Numbered from the stretch's first letter, positions 35,900 through 45,475 are shown. The stretch is DNA of 64,000 nt from Janthinobacterium fluminis (GCF_028595325.1 NZ_JAQQXR010000002.1:372001-436000); one strand, 5' to 3'. Notes: a model not told the origin generated them from the sequence alone. Made by a program: numbers and translations.

Positions 35900-36886
35900 A
35901 TGATCAAAACACTCCTCACCGCCCTGTGGCTGCTGGCGCTGGCCGCGCCGGCGCACGGCAAGGCGATCCGCATCGGCTGGGTCCACGCGATGGCCAACGC
36001 GCCGGCCCTGATCGCCGACAAAAAAGGCTACTTCGCCGACGAGGGGCTGCAAGTCGAACTGCGCGCCTTCGGCGACGGCCCCGTGCTGCAGCAGGCGCTG
36101 GCGGCGGGCGAAATCGACATCGCCTACATCGGCGCGCCGCCCGTGTTCCAGTGGTACGCGCGCGGCCTGAACAGCCGCATCCTGGCCAAGGTCAACTACG
36201 GCCAGGCGGCGCTGATCGGCAACGCCGGCATCACCGGCGTGGCCGGGCTGCGCGGCAAAAAAGTGGCCGGCGTCGCCAAGGGCAGCGGCATGGACGTACT
36301 GCTGCGCGGCTATGTGCTGAAAGAAGCGGCGCGGCTGGAACCCGAGCGCGACGTCGACATCGTCAGCATGCCGGTCGGGAACATGGCGGCGGCGCTGGAG
36401 CGCGGCCTCGTCGACGCCGCCTTCACCTGGGAACCGTTCGTCTCCGACGCCCTGCTGCGCGGCAAACGCCTGCTGCTCGACGTCAACCAGAGCCTGCCGC
36501 GCTACCCGTGGTACGTCGTCATGGCCGTGCCGAAAACCCTGGCCGAGCGGCCCGACGACGTCGTCAAAGTACTGCGCGCGCACCGCAAAGCCATCGCCTT
36601 CCTGGAACAGCAGCAAGACGAATCGAACCGGCTCATCGCCGCAGCCTTCCAGATCGCGCCCGTCAAAACGGCGGGCGGCGTCACCATCGAAGCGGCCGCC
36701 GTCGTGCGCGAAGCGCGCAAACGCCTGGGCTGGTCCGACCGGCTGGAAGAGGCCGACCTGCGCTTCATCCAGCGCCTGATGGACTACTCCTACGCGCTCG
36801 GCTACCTTGGCAAAGAACTGCGCGTCAGCCAAGTGGTCGACCAGAGCTGGCAACAGCGCGCCGACCAGCCGCGGGCGAAACGCTGA
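35900..36886 (+). CDS. ABC transporter substrate-binding protein (SsuA/TauA-like)
   Basis: 328 residues with signal peptide MIKTLLTALWLLALAAPAHG. Mature part begins AIRIGWVHAMANAPALIADKKGYFADEGLQVELRAFGDGPVLQQALAAGEIDIAYIGAPPVFQWYARG, the NMT1/SsuA pattern for sulfonates, taurine or other organosulfur and nitrogen compounds. Periplasmic. The ligand cannot be read from sequence; neighbouring hydrolase-like protein at 37780 may act on it. Confidence 0.9.
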   Translation: MIKTLLTALWLLALAAPAHGKAIRIGWVHAMANAPALIADKKGYFADEGLQVELRAFGDGPVLQQALAAGEIDIAYIGAPPVFQWYARGLNSRILAKVNYGQAALIGNAGITGVAGLRGKKVAGVAKGSGMDVLLRGYVLKEAARLEPERDVDIVSMPVGNMAAALERGLVDAAFTWEPFVSDALLRGKRLLLDVNQSLPRYPWYVVMAVPKTLAERPDDVVKVLRAHRKAIAFLEQQQDESNRLIAAAFQIAPVKTAGGVTIEAAAVVREARKRLGWSDRLEEADLRFIQRLMDYSYALGYLGKELRVSQVVDQSWQQRADQPRAKR

Positions 36887-36889
36887 ACC

Positions 36890-37645
36890 ATGCGCGCGGC
36901 CACCCTCAAACCCTCATGGAGCTGGGCCGCGCTGCCCGTGCTGCTACTGCTGTGGAGCGCGACGGCGAGCCGCTTTCCCGCCTACATCCTGCCGCAGCCG
37001 TGGGACGTGGCGCGGGAAGGCTGGCGCTGGCTGGAAAACGGCACACTGTGGCCGCAACTGAGCGCCAGCCTGCTCGAAGAACTGGGCGGCTTCGGCGCGG
37101 CGGCCGTCGTCGCGCTGGCGGTCGGCACCACGGCCGGCATCTCGGCGCGCTTCCGCGACTTCATCACCCCGCTCAACAGCCTCTTCATGGCCATCCCGCC
37201 GATCGCCTGGGCGCCGCTGGCGATGATCATCTTCGGCCTGGGCTACCTCGCCATCGTCGCCGTCATCTTCATCGCCGCCGTCTGCCCGATGGCGCTGACG
37301 ATACAAGAAGGCATCCAAACGATACGCGGGGGCGAAGTACGGGCCGCGCGCATCCTCGGCGCCAGCCGCGCGCAACTCCTGCTGCACATCTACCTGCCGG
37401 CCTCGCTGCCGGCGCTGACGGCGGCGCTGCGGGTCGGCTTCAGCCAAGCGTGGCGGGCCCTCGTCGCGGCCGAAATGCTGGGCGCGACGCGGGGCATCGG
37501 CTGGATGGTCTCGCTGGGCGGACAAATCGGCAACGCCAGCCAAGTCCTGCTCGGCATCGCCCTCATCGGCCTGATCGCCTGGCTGGCAGAAAACCTCCTC
37601 TTCCGCCGCATCGAACGCCACTACCAAAGCTGGCGCAGCCACTAA
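36890..37645 (+). CDS. ABC transporter permease (SsuC/TauC-like)
   Basis: 251 residues, about six membrane segments, with the EAA loop in ARILGASRAQLLLHIYLPASLPALTAALRVGFSQAWRALVAAEML. N-terminal PAYILPQPWDVAREGWRW resembles SsuC (PSPxxVAxA). Start 3 bases after the binding-protein stop. Completes a B-A-C importer. Confidence 0.93.
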   Translation: MRAATLKPSWSWAALPVLLLLWSATASRFPAYILPQPWDVAREGWRWLENGTLWPQLSASLLEELGGFGAAAVVALAVGTTAGISARFRDFITPLNSLFMAIPPIAWAPLAMIIFGLGYLAIVAVIFIAAVCPMALTIQEGIQTIRGGEVRAARILGASRAQLLLHIYLPASLPALTAALRVGFSQAWRALVAAEMLGATRGIGWMVSLGGQIGNASQVLLGIALIGLIAWLAENLLFRRIERHYQSWRSH

Positions 37646-37653
37646 ACAACAAT

Positions 37654-37756
37654 GGGGTCAGGTCTAGACATGACGGTTTTTACATAAGCAACAATGGGGT
37701 CAGGTCTAGACATGGCGGTTTTTTTGATGAAAACCGCCATGTCTAGACCTGACCCC
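37654..37756. repeat. GGGGTCAGGTCTAGACATG repeat cluster, copies 2-4
   Basis: Three arms: direct copies at about 37654-37681 and 37694-37721, then an inverted copy 37730-37756 (AAAACCGCCATGTCTAGACC and on to CCCC). The second and third form a hairpin with a short loop. Same family as 17775-17876. It lies between the permease gene and the PHP-like gene and could terminate or attenuate transcription. Confidence 0.85.
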
Positions 37757-37779
37757 AAAGTTTCTATTTGGGAGGATTT

Positions 37780-40194
37780 ATGAGTGAGCAAGATTTGGCG
37801 TTGCGGTATGCGGCTTTGTGCGAGCGGCTCGGGCCGCATGTGGCGCCCGCCGGTTTGTATGCGCGGAATAAGGCGCTGCCTTTTGTCGGCCGGGTCAGTT
37901 GTGATGTGGTGCGCCTGGAGGCCGGGAGTTGGCATGAGCTTGTGCTCGATTTCGAGGTCGGCGCCGCCGGCCTGGCCGACGGCGGCTGGTTTAAGGCGAC
38001 TTTTAAGTTTTATTCGGATTGGGCTTTGTTTCAGACGAGCGATCCGGCCGCCGCCAATTTTGTCAGCGCCGAGTATCAGGCCGGGCCGCTGGTCCCCGGG
38101 CAGAGCCCAGGCACGGTGCAGTCGCTCAGCGTGCGCTTCGATCAGAAGGGCCATGAGCGGCCGTTCCAGAAGGCGGTCATTGTCGATGTCGTCGACGGTT
38201 ATTTGAATGCCGGCGACCATATTATCGTGCGGCTCGGCGACCGCCGCGGCGGCGGCGCCGGCACGCGGGTGCAGACGTTTGTCGAGGACCGTTTCCGTTT
38301 CCGCTGTTATGTCGATCCGCTGGGGACGTCGCGTTTCGCGCCCGTGCCCGGCGATGTGGTGATCGATGTGGCGCCCGGCGCGCCGGCCCGCCTGTTGGCG
38401 GCCGGGCCGCGTTTCGCCCGCCCCGGTGCGCGCTTGCCGTTCCGTTTTTCGCTGCAGGATCGCTGGGGCAATGCCTGCGTCGCGGTCGGCGGCGCGCTGC
38501 TGGTGCGCGCCTTCGCCGGCGCCGGGCAGGTGTATGAGGCGCGCCTGGCGTTGCCGGCCGAGGGGTGGGCCAGCGTCGGCGTCGACGATTTGCCGGCCGC
38601 CGCCGGCGAGTTGCGCGTCGTCGCCGAGTTCGTCGGCAGCCGCACCGTGCGCCCGGCCACGTCGCTCGTCAGCGTGGCTGCGCGCTTTCCCGCGTCCCGC
38701 TCGTTTTACGCCGATCTGCATGTGCACGCCAGCGATACGGTCGGCACCAACAGCCCCGCCTACAATGCCGCCTACGCGCGCGATATCGGCGGCATCGATG
38801 TGCTCGGTTATACGGCGAACGATTTCCAGATCACGGACGCGAACTGGCAGTTGGGTGTGGCGACGGTCGAGCGCTTCAATGAGCCGGGCCGCTTCGTCTG
38901 CTATCCCGTGCAGGAGTGGTGCGGCAGTTCGACGGCCGGCGGCGACCATAATGTTGTCTTTCTCGGCGACGAGGCGCCCGGCTTCCCGTACAACCGCCGC
39001 GGCGAGCATAACCGCACTTTTGTCTGGAACGAGGACATGCGCGGCGACGCCGTCGAGCTGGGACGCTGGCCCGTCGAGGAGTTGTGGGCCGCCTATGTCG
39101 ACGAGCCGGAGCAGCATTTGATCATGCCGCACGTGGGCGGGCGCCGCTATATCCCGGACTGGCACCATCCGGAGCTGGAGCGGCTGGTCGAGATCGCCTC
39201 TAGCTGGGGCCATTTCGGCTGGTTGTACCAGGATGTGATTGAGCGCGGCTACCGGATCGGCGTGGCCGCCAGCGGCGACGAGCACCGCGGCCGCCCCGGC
39301 GGCGGCCCGCCCGGCACCCAGGTGTTCGGCGTGCACGGCGGCCTGACGGGGGTGCTGGCCGAGCGCCTCGACCGCCAGGCCGTGGGCCGCGCGCTGCGCG
39401 CCCGCCACACCTGGGCCACGACGGGCGAGCACACGGCGCTGCTGGTGCGCTGCGGCGCCCACGTGCAGGGCGATGCGTTCGCGCTGTCCGGCCCGGCCAC
39501 GCTGGACTACGACTTCCTCGGCGCCGCCGGTTGGGAGGAGCTGGCCGCCTACGACCACACGGGGCAGATCTGGCGCCGCAATCTGCACCGCGAGCTGGGT
39601 TTTTCCGAACGCCTGATCCGCCTGCGCTGGGGCGGCGCGCGCATCCCCGACCGCTACCGCTGGGCCGCCTGGCAGGGCCGCATCACTATCCTGAACGGCA
39701 CCATCAACCGCTTCCAGTCGCACGGCTTCGAGCATGACGAGGAGGTGTGCTGGCGCGCCGGGCCGACCGATATCGGTTTCCGCAGCGAGACTTACGGCGA
39801 CGCCGACGGCGTCGAGATCGACGTCAGCAATCTGCGCCACTGCCGCATCCGCGTCGAGGGCACGATAGACGGCTACGCGAAGACGGGCGGCGCGCTTACC
39901 CGCCATCCCTTCGTCCACGCGCCGACGTTTTGCTGGGAGCTGCGCGGCGCCGATTTGCTGGATGCCGGCGAGTTGACGCTGCCGCTGGGCGGCGCCGGCC
40001 TGTTCCTGGCGCTGGAGCGCTTGACGGAGCGGGCGCTGCCGGCCGGCGTCTCCGGCAGCCTCGACGTCGCGCCCGTCAACGCTGCCTTCGGCCACCGCCC
40101 CGTGTATCTGTTCGGCCGCCAGCGCGACGACAGCAAGGTGTGGTCGTCGGCGCTGTTCATCACCTTCGACGCCGGCAGCCAGGCGGGCGGCTAG
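37780..40194 (+). CDS. Large PHP-like metallohydrolase domain protein (DUF3604-like)
   Basis: 804 residues from ATG 37780 with GGAGG at 37771-37775. The N-terminal 300 residues are beta-rich without a recognised family. From about residue 307 a PHP-type metal site appears: FYADLHVHASD, GIDVLGYTANDF, HLIMPHVGGRR and GVAASGDEHRGRPGG, the histidines and acids expected of a polymerase/histidinol-phosphatase fold. No signal peptide. Behind the ABC operon and separated by a repeat cluster; it may process the imported compound (a phosphate ester or related bond), but that is inference. Confidence 0.75.
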   Translation: MSEQDLALRYAALCERLGPHVAPAGLYARNKALPFVGRVSCDVVRLEAGSWHELVLDFEVGAAGLADGGWFKATFKFYSDWALFQTSDPAAANFVSAEYQAGPLVPGQSPGTVQSLSVRFDQKGHERPFQKAVIVDVVDGYLNAGDHIIVRLGDRRGGGAGTRVQTFVEDRFRFRCYVDPLGTSRFAPVPGDVVIDVAPGAPARLLAAGPRFARPGARLPFRFSLQDRWGNACVAVGGALLVRAFAGAGQVYEARLALPAEGWASVGVDDLPAAAGELRVVAEFVGSRTVRPATSLVSVAARFPASRSFYADLHVHASDTVGTNSPAYNAAYARDIGGIDVLGYTANDFQITDANWQLGVATVERFNEPGRFVCYPVQEWCGSSTAGGDHNVVFLGDEAPGFPYNRRGEHNRTFVWNEDMRGDAVELGRWPVEELWAAYVDEPEQHLIMPHVGGRRYIPDWHHPELERLVEIASSWGHFGWLYQDVIERGYRIGVAASGDEHRGRPGGGPPGTQVFGVHGGLTGVLAERLDRQAVGRALRARHTWATTGEHTALLVRCGAHVQGDAFALSGPATLDYDFLGAAGWEELAAYDHTGQIWRRNLHRELGFSERLIRLRWGGARIPDRYRWAAWQGRITILNGTINRFQSHGFEHDEEVCWRAGPTDIGFRSETYGDADGVEIDVSNLRHCRIRVEGTIDGYAKTGGALTRHPFVHAPTFCWELRGADLLDAGELTLPLGGAGLFLALERLTERALPAGVSGSLDVAPVNAAFGHRPVYLFGRQRDDSKVWSSALFITFDAGSQAGG

Positions 40195-40604
40195 CCCGCG
40201 CTGGGATGCGTCGGCAAAGCATGCAGGCAGTCACAAAAAACGCGCTACGGGGCGTTGTTCCGTGGCCGATCGGCGCGCCGGACCAGGCGCGATGCCAAGC
40301 GCCAAGATGAGGAAATATATGGCTTATTTGATAGCTTTTATAAAAAAAGCAAGATATATTTGTCGGAAATACACTTGTTTCGTTGTTATTTAGCCACATC
40401 GCGGTTCTGCAGGCTTGAGCGGAGATGTATAGTACGGCTGGATTTTATTGAAAATATTGATTTTAAATCAACGCATAAAATCCAACCGGTAGAGGGCCGC
40501 AACGTTTGGAAGATCATTGTAATTTCTGGTTCAAAAGATCCAGTCGTGATTCGCCGAATTGCTGTTTGTTATAGTTAATTGATGTTCTGTGAGAGTATCG
40601 AAAT
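40195..40604. other. AT-rich upstream region of the TonB receptor gene
   Basis: 410 bases, AT-rich from about 40310 to 40600 in contrast to neighbours. It contains the imperfect inverted arms GGATTTTATTG (40440-40450) and ATAAAATCC (40475-40483), a dyad that may bind a regulator of the receptor. No supportable gene. Confidence 0.4.
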
Positions 40605-43283
40605 ATGATTTTTCAAGAGAAAAAAAGCGTTCATGCCGTGAAAATTGCATTGAGTGTCATGGCCGGCACCATCCTGATGGCAAGCCAGGCGCAGGCGCAA
40701 AAAGCTGAAGGTGCCGAGAATATTCAACGCGTTGTCGTGACCGGTTCCAATATTTCCCGCATCAATATGGAAGGCCCGACCCCGGTCGAGGTCATCAAAC
40801 GTGCCGACATCTCCAAGTCCGGCGCCACCACCGTGGTGGAACTGCTGGCCAAGCTGCCGTCCGTTTCCGTCTCGCTGGACGGCAATTCGAGCAGCACCTT
40901 CGCCTCCGGCGCCTCGTCCGCCGCGCTGCGCGGTCTGTCGTCCAAGTACACGCTGATCCTGTTGAACGGCCGCCGCCTGGCCAACTACGGTTTCGCCATC
41001 GGCGCACAAGATTCCTTCGTCGACTTGAACAGCCTGCCGCTGTCGGCGATCGAGTCGGTGGAAATCCTGCGCGACGGCGCCTCGGCCATTTACGGCTCCG
41101 ACGCCGTTGCCGGCGTGATCAACTTCAAGACCCGCACCAACTACCAGGGTATCGAAGGCAGTGTCAACCTCGGCGCCAACGAGCAGGGCGATGCGCGTTC
41201 CGGCAACGCCACCATGACGGCGGGCTGGGGCGACCTGGAAAAGGATGGCCGCAACGTCTTGATGACGGTCGATATGTACCGCCGCAATCCGCTGGTTTCC
41301 CGCAAACACGAGAATCTGTCGGCGCATGACTACCGCCAGTTCGGCGGCACCGACAATCGCACCACCACCCAGTACATGGGCTGGGTGCGCAACCAGAACA
41401 CGAAAAAGGCCGAGAAGGGCTATGTGATCCCGGGTTGCCTGGGCACCGCGGAGCGCAACAGCAGCGGCGACATGGTGTGCTTCACGAATCCATCGACCGA
41501 TTTGAGCCCGACGCAAGAGCGCGCCGGCATCTCGACCATTTTCACGCAACGCCTGAACGGCAACGATGAACTGTTCCTGGAAGCCGGTTACACGGAGAAT
41601 TCCTCGTCCTTCGTCAAGGGCATGCCAGCCTTTACCAACGCCAACTACAGCACCGTCGGTTCGACCAACGCCGGCCTGGCGTCGCTGCCGTCCGGTTTCG
41701 CTAAGGGCGACCCGCTGCAGGTCTTCCGCAGCGTCTATGAAGCGGGCAACCGCACCTCGAAAGTCACCAGCAAGACGGCGCGTCTGGTTGCAGGCTGGCG
41801 CGGCACCATCGGCAAGTGGGACAGCGAAGGCGCAATCGGCCTGAACCAGAACAAGCTGAGCGATGTCAACGACAAACAAGTATTGAAGGATAAATCGACG
41901 CTCGCCTTGCAGGCTGGCTTGCTGGGCAAGGTCGGTGGCTATGACCCCTTCGTCCTGAACAATCCGGCCAGCGCCTATCTGCCTTTCCTGACGACGACGC
42001 ACCACAATTCGACGTCGAAGCTGAGCAGCGGCGAATGGAAGATGAGCACGCCTGATCTGTTCACGCTGAACGGCGAGCAAGTCGGCTTCGCCTGGGGCGT
42101 ACAGGGCAGCCACGAATCGATCGACGACGTCGCCGATCCGGAAGCGGCGAAGGGCAATATCGTCAACGTCGGCGCGACCAGCAGCAAGGCCAGCCGCACC
42201 GTGTATTCTGTCTACGGCGAGTTCAACGTGCCGATCGTCAAGCAAGTGGAAATGCAACTGGCCCTGCGCGGCGACCACTACAGCGACTTCGGCACATCCT
42301 ACAATCCGAAACTGGCCCTGGCTTGGCGTCCAAGCAGCACCGTCCTGGTGCGCGGCTCGGCGACCACCTCGTTCAAGGCGCCTACCCTGCCGCAGATCGC
42401 CTCGACCACGACGGCCTTCAGCACCGTGGCGGACTGGGCGCGTTGCGGCCCGCTGGGTTATGTCGGCGCGAATTGCTCCTACTCCCCGACGGTCTATCTG
42501 GCCGGCAGCAAGGATCTGAAAGCGGAAAAGGCGAAGAACTACTCGCTGGGTATCGTGCTGCAGCCGATGAAGAATCTGTCGGCTTCGCTGGACTGGTATA
42601 GCGTCCGTCAAACCGACACGATCCAATCCCTGGACGCGCAATACGTGTTGGACCACGAAGACTCGATTCCAGGTTTCGCCGGCTTGATCGGCCGCGACCC
42701 GCGCAATCCGGGCCTGGAGGCAGCCAACCCTGGTCTGAACAAGGGCCGCATCAAGGACATGCGCCTGCCTTACCAGAACGTCGGCAAAACCAATATCGAG
42801 GGTCTGGACCTGGACGTGAAATACTCGTTCAAAGTCGGCCAGTACGGCACCTTGAAGCTGCGCGAAACCAACAGCTACAGCTTGAAGTATGAGCAAAGCA
42901 TCACCCCGGGTTCCGCGCCGACCGACCGTATGGACGGCACCGACCATCCGAAGTGGTCGAACACCCTGCGCGCGGCGTTCGAATGGGCTGACAAGGAAGT
43001 GGCGCTGACGGCCCGCACCTCCGCCAGCACGAAGAATATCGATGACCCGACCAAGACGCAGAAAGAGGCAATCACCAATGCCCGCATCGGCGCCTACACG
43101 GTTTGGGACATGAACTTCACCATGAAGCCAATCAAGGATCTGGATCTGAACTTAGGTATTAACAATTTGTTTGATAAAGGCATTGTGTATTCGAACAGCG
43201 CCTACAACAATACCTACGTCAATTCCCTGAACTACGTGGTTGGCCGTTACATCTACCTGAACGCACGCTACAAGTTCAAGTAA
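40605..43283 (+). CDS. TonB-dependent outer-membrane receptor
   Basis: 892 residues. Signal peptide (VKIALSVMAGTILMASQAQA), a TonB-box-like start (IQRVVVTGSNISR), then the plug domain (GPTPVEVIKRADISKSGATTVVELLAKLPSV...AALRGLSSKYTLILLNGRRLANYG...SAIESVEILRDGASAIYGSDAVAGVINFKTR) and a beta barrel ending in YKFK with a terminal aromatic. The NGRR and IYGSDAVAGVIN motifs are those of receptors for peptides, sugars or vitamins rather than clearly for siderophores. Followed by a strong terminator. No SusD-like or transporter partner nearby. Confidence 0.93.
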   Translation: MIFQEKKSVHAVKIALSVMAGTILMASQAQAQKAEGAENIQRVVVTGSNISRINMEGPTPVEVIKRADISKSGATTVVELLAKLPSVSVSLDGNSSSTFASGASSAALRGLSSKYTLILLNGRRLANYGFAIGAQDSFVDLNSLPLSAIESVEILRDGASAIYGSDAVAGVINFKTRTNYQGIEGSVNLGANEQGDARSGNATMTAGWGDLEKDGRNVLMTVDMYRRNPLVSRKHENLSAHDYRQFGGTDNRTTTQYMGWVRNQNTKKAEKGYVIPGCLGTAERNSSGDMVCFTNPSTDLSPTQERAGISTIFTQRLNGNDELFLEAGYTENSSSFVKGMPAFTNANYSTVGSTNAGLASLPSGFAKGDPLQVFRSVYEAGNRTSKVTSKTARLVAGWRGTIGKWDSEGAIGLNQNKLSDVNDKQVLKDKSTLALQAGLLGKVGGYDPFVLNNPASAYLPFLTTTHHNSTSKLSSGEWKMSTPDLFTLNGEQVGFAWGVQGSHESIDDVADPEAAKGNIVNVGATSSKASRTVYSVYGEFNVPIVKQVEMQLALRGDHYSDFGTSYNPKLALAWRPSSTVLVRGSATTSFKAPTLPQIASTTTAFSTVADWARCGPLGYVGANCSYSPTVYLAGSKDLKAEKAKNYSLGIVLQPMKNLSASLDWYSVRQTDTIQSLDAQYVLDHEDSIPGFAGLIGRDPRNPGLEAANPGLNKGRIKDMRLPYQNVGKTNIEGLDLDVKYSFKVGQYGTLKLRETNSYSLKYEQSITPGSAPTDRMDGTDHPKWSNTLRAAFEWADKEVALTARTSASTKNIDDPTKTQKEAITNARIGAYTVWDMNFTMKPIKDLDLNLGINNLFDKGIVYSNSAYNNTYVNSLNYVVGRYIYLNARYKFK

Positions 43284-43316
43284 TCCGCCGGTTTGGCATT
43301 TTTCGGAATGCCATGA

Positions 43317-43355
43317 ACAAAAAATCCCCGCTCGCGTGAGCGGGGATTTTTTTTG
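43317..43355 (+). terminator. Rho-independent terminator of the TonB receptor gene
   Basis: Stem ATCCCCGCTC-GCGT-GAGCGGGGAT (43324-43347) with A-run before and T8 after; usable in both directions, so it may also serve the convergent MFS gene. Confidence 0.92.
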
Positions 43356-43372
43356 GGGGTGCGCGCCGCGTT

Positions 43373-44593
43373 TCAGGCGGCCGGCATGTGGCGCAGCGTG
43401 AGGCGCCAGAACAGCAGGGCGGCCAGGTTGACGGCGGCGCCGAGCAGGCACACGCCGGTCCAGCCGGCGGCCGCGTGGACGGCGGTGGCGGCCAGCGCGC
43501 CGGCGCCGCTGCCGAGCGCGTAGAACAGCATGTAGCAGCCGACCAGGCGGCTGTGGGCGTCGCCGTGGGCGCGCAATATCATGCTCTGGTTGGTCACGTG
43601 GATGGCCTGGCCGGCCAGGTCGAGGGCGACGATGCCGGCCAGCAGCGCCCACAGCGACTGCCGCGCGAAGCCCAGCGGCAGCCATGCCGCCAGCATCAGC
43701 AGCAGCGCCGCGCCGCTGGTCCATTGGCCGCGGCCGCGGTCGGCCAGCCGCCCGGCCCGCGCCGCGCCCAGCGCGCCGAGCGCGCCGACCAGGCCGAAGG
43801 CGCCGATGGCCGTGTGCGAATACGCGTATGGCGGCGCGCTCAAGGGAAACACCAGCGCGCTCCAGAAGATGCTGAACGCGGCGAACAGCAGCAGCGCCAG
43901 CACGCCGCGTATCTGCAGCGTGCGCTCGCGCGCCAGCAGCGCCGCCATCGAGGCCAGCAGCCGCGCATAGCCGAGGCGCGAGGGCGGCGGCGCCTGCGCC
44001 GGCAGCACGCGCCACAGCACGGCCAGCATCAGCAGCGCCAGCGCCGCGGAAGCGAAATAGACGGCGCGCCAGCCGGCGGCGTCGGCCACGGCGCCGGCCA
44101 GCGCGCGCGCCAGCAGCAGACCGACGACGACGCCGCTTTGCGCGGCGCCGACGACGCGGCCGCGTTCGGCCGGCGCCGCCGCGCTGGCCGCGTAGCCGAT
44201 CAAGCCCTGCGTCATCGCCGTGCCCAGCAGGCCGACGGCGAGCATGCCCGCCAGCAGCGCGGCGGCGCTGCCGGCCAGGCCCACGGCCAGCAGCGCCGCG
44301 CAGAGCAGCAGCAATTGCGCCAGCGTCAGGCGGCGCCGCTCCAGCATGTCGCCCAGCGGCACCAGCAACAGCAGGGCCAGCGCGCAGCCGGCCTGGGTGG
44401 CCGTGATGACGAGGCCGGCGGCGGCGGCGCCGAAGCCGAACTCGGCGGCCAGCGTGTCGAGTAGCGGCTGCGCGTAGTAGACGTTGGCCACGCTCAGGCC
44501 GCAGGCGGCGGCGAACAGCAGCACCAGCGGCTGCGCCATGGCGCTCGGGACGGCGGCGCCGCGCGGGAGGGGGATTTCGGAAATCGTGGACAT
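43373..44593 (-). CDS. MFS efflux transporter
   Basis: 406 residues, about twelve hydrophobic segments, starting PLVLLFAAACGLSVANVYYAQPLLDTLAAEFGF, the YNYYAQPLL-type opening of the YfcJ/EmrD-like drug-efflux MFS group. Motif A region reads PLGDMLERRRL. Divergent from an HxlR regulator with a 104-base shared promoter region, so probably induced by the regulator's ligand. Substrate unknown. Confidence 0.9.
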   Translation of the reverse strand: MSTISEIPLPRGAAVPSAMAQPLVLLFAAACGLSVANVYYAQPLLDTLAAEFGFGAAAAGLVITATQAGCALALLLLVPLGDMLERRRLTLAQLLLLCAALLAVGLAGSAAALLAGMLAVGLLGTAMTQGLIGYAASAAAPAERGRVVGAAQSGVVVGLLLARALAGAVADAAGWRAVYFASAALALLMLAVLWRVLPAQAPPPSRLGYARLLASMAALLARERTLQIRGVLALLLFAAFSIFWSALVFPLSAPPYAYSHTAIGAFGLVGALGALGAARAGRLADRGRGQWTSGAALLLMLAAWLPLGFARQSLWALLAGIVALDLAGQAIHVTNQSMILRAHGDAHSRLVGCYMLFYALGSGAGALAATAVHAAAGWTGVCLLGAAVNLAALLFWRLTLRHMPAA

Positions 44594-44605
44594 GTTTGCA
44601 TCTTT

Positions 44606-44626
44606 CTGGTTTCAAATTAAAACCAG
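44606..44626. promoter_or_regulatory. HxlR operator candidate in the MFS/hxlR intergenic region
   Basis: CTGGTTT-CAAATTA-AAACCAG, a perfect 7-bp inverted repeat. Degenerate copies of the half site (TTTTAGTTTTAAAATGCAACCAG) lie at 44641-44663. Both the MFS and hxlR promoters must overlap this 104-base gap. Confidence 0.55.
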
Positions 44627-44697
44627 TTGGAGTGTAGGTGTTTTAGTTTTAAAATGCAACCAGTGCGCGGCTGCCGCGTTTTTATTTGAGGAAAGAA

Positions 44698-45162
44698 ATG
44701 GCCAAGCGAAAAAGCCTGAAGGGCGACCTCTGTCCGGTGGCGCGCGCGCTCGACGTCATTGGCGACCGCTGGGCGCTGTTGATCGTGCGCGACGCCTTCG
44801 ACGGCATGCGCCGCTTCGGCGAATTCCAGAAAAGCCTGGGCGTGGCCCGCAACATCCTGGCCGACCGCCTGCACACGCTGGTCGCGGAAGGAGTGTTCGC
44901 GGCGGTGCCGGCGTCCGACGGCAGCGCCTACCAGGACTATGTGCTGACGCCGAAAGGGGCGGCGCTGTTCCCCGTCGTGGTCGGCCTGCGCCAGTGGGGC
45001 GAGGCGCAGCTGTTCGGCGCCGCCGAGGCCCATTCGGCGCTGCTGGAGCGGGCCAGCGGCCAGCCGGTCGCGGCGCTGGAGCTGCGCGCGGCGGATGGCC
45101 GCCGCCTCGACGCGGCCGACACGCTGGTGCGCAAGCTTGGCGGCGCCGCGGTGCGCGCATAA
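44698..45162 (+). CDS. HxlR-family transcriptional regulator
   Basis: 154 residues from ATG 44698 (GAGGAAAG ribosome site). Core motif GDLCPVARALDVIGDRWALLIVRDAFDGMRRFGEFQKSLGVARNILADRLHTLVAEGVF is the HxlR winged helix with the conserved Cys (residue 11) near the start. HxlR proteins respond to quinones, aldehydes or disulfide stress. Controls the divergent MFS pump, by position. Confidence 0.92.
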   Translation: MAKRKSLKGDLCPVARALDVIGDRWALLIVRDAFDGMRRFGEFQKSLGVARNILADRLHTLVAEGVFAAVPASDGSAYQDYVLTPKGAALFPVVVGLRQWGEAQLFGAAEAHSALLERASGQPVAALELRAADGRRLDAADTLVRKLGGAAVRA

Positions 45163-45273
45163 AACAACTATCGGTATGAAAAAATTTGAACTCGCGGTCA
45201 TCCTTGCTGTAAGCTGGTCGCGCCTGTTCGCGCAAGCGGCGGCAACGATTTGACTGGCCCTTGCGCCATGCGC

Positions 45274-45475
45274 GATATCGGGAGAGCCTGAACTGCGGTC
45301 GACCCACTGGACAGCGCCGAAGGAGCAACCGCCCCGGAAACTCTCAGGCAAATGGACCGATATCGCAGTTGAACTCTGAAGAGCTGCCGGAGCAAGCGTC
45401 GCCGGTGCACCGAAGGAGCAAGCGATGTCCGCCGCCGGCGGCCCTACGTGAATCTCTCAGGTCCAGAACAGAGGG
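45274..45475 (+). promoter_or_regulatory. Tandem glycine riboswitch
   Basis: Two glycine aptamers in series. Aptamer 1 (about 45274-45364) is closed by GATATC/GATATC and has GGAGAGCC, CGCCGAAGGAGCAA and AACTCTCAGGCAAA. Aptamer 2 (about 45374-45475) has CTCTGAAGAG, CACCGAAGGAGCAAG and AATCTCTCAGGTCCAGAACAGAGGG. These are the conserved cores of the family. It precedes dadA by 59 bases, with no terminator hairpin visible, so control may act on translation. Expected to turn the gene on when glycine is abundant. Confidence 0.93.

Noticed and set aside
35047-37746. 899-codon plus-strand open frame
   Set aside because: Out of frame with the three ABC transporter genes it covers; Arg/Pro-rich nonsense translation.
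37642-40095. 817-codon minus-strand frame opposite the PHP-like gene
   Set aside because: Antisense shadow; the plus strand shows real motifs and a GGAGG site.
40575-42947. 790-codon minus-strand frame opposite the TonB receptor
   Set aside because: Antisense shadow without domain signals.
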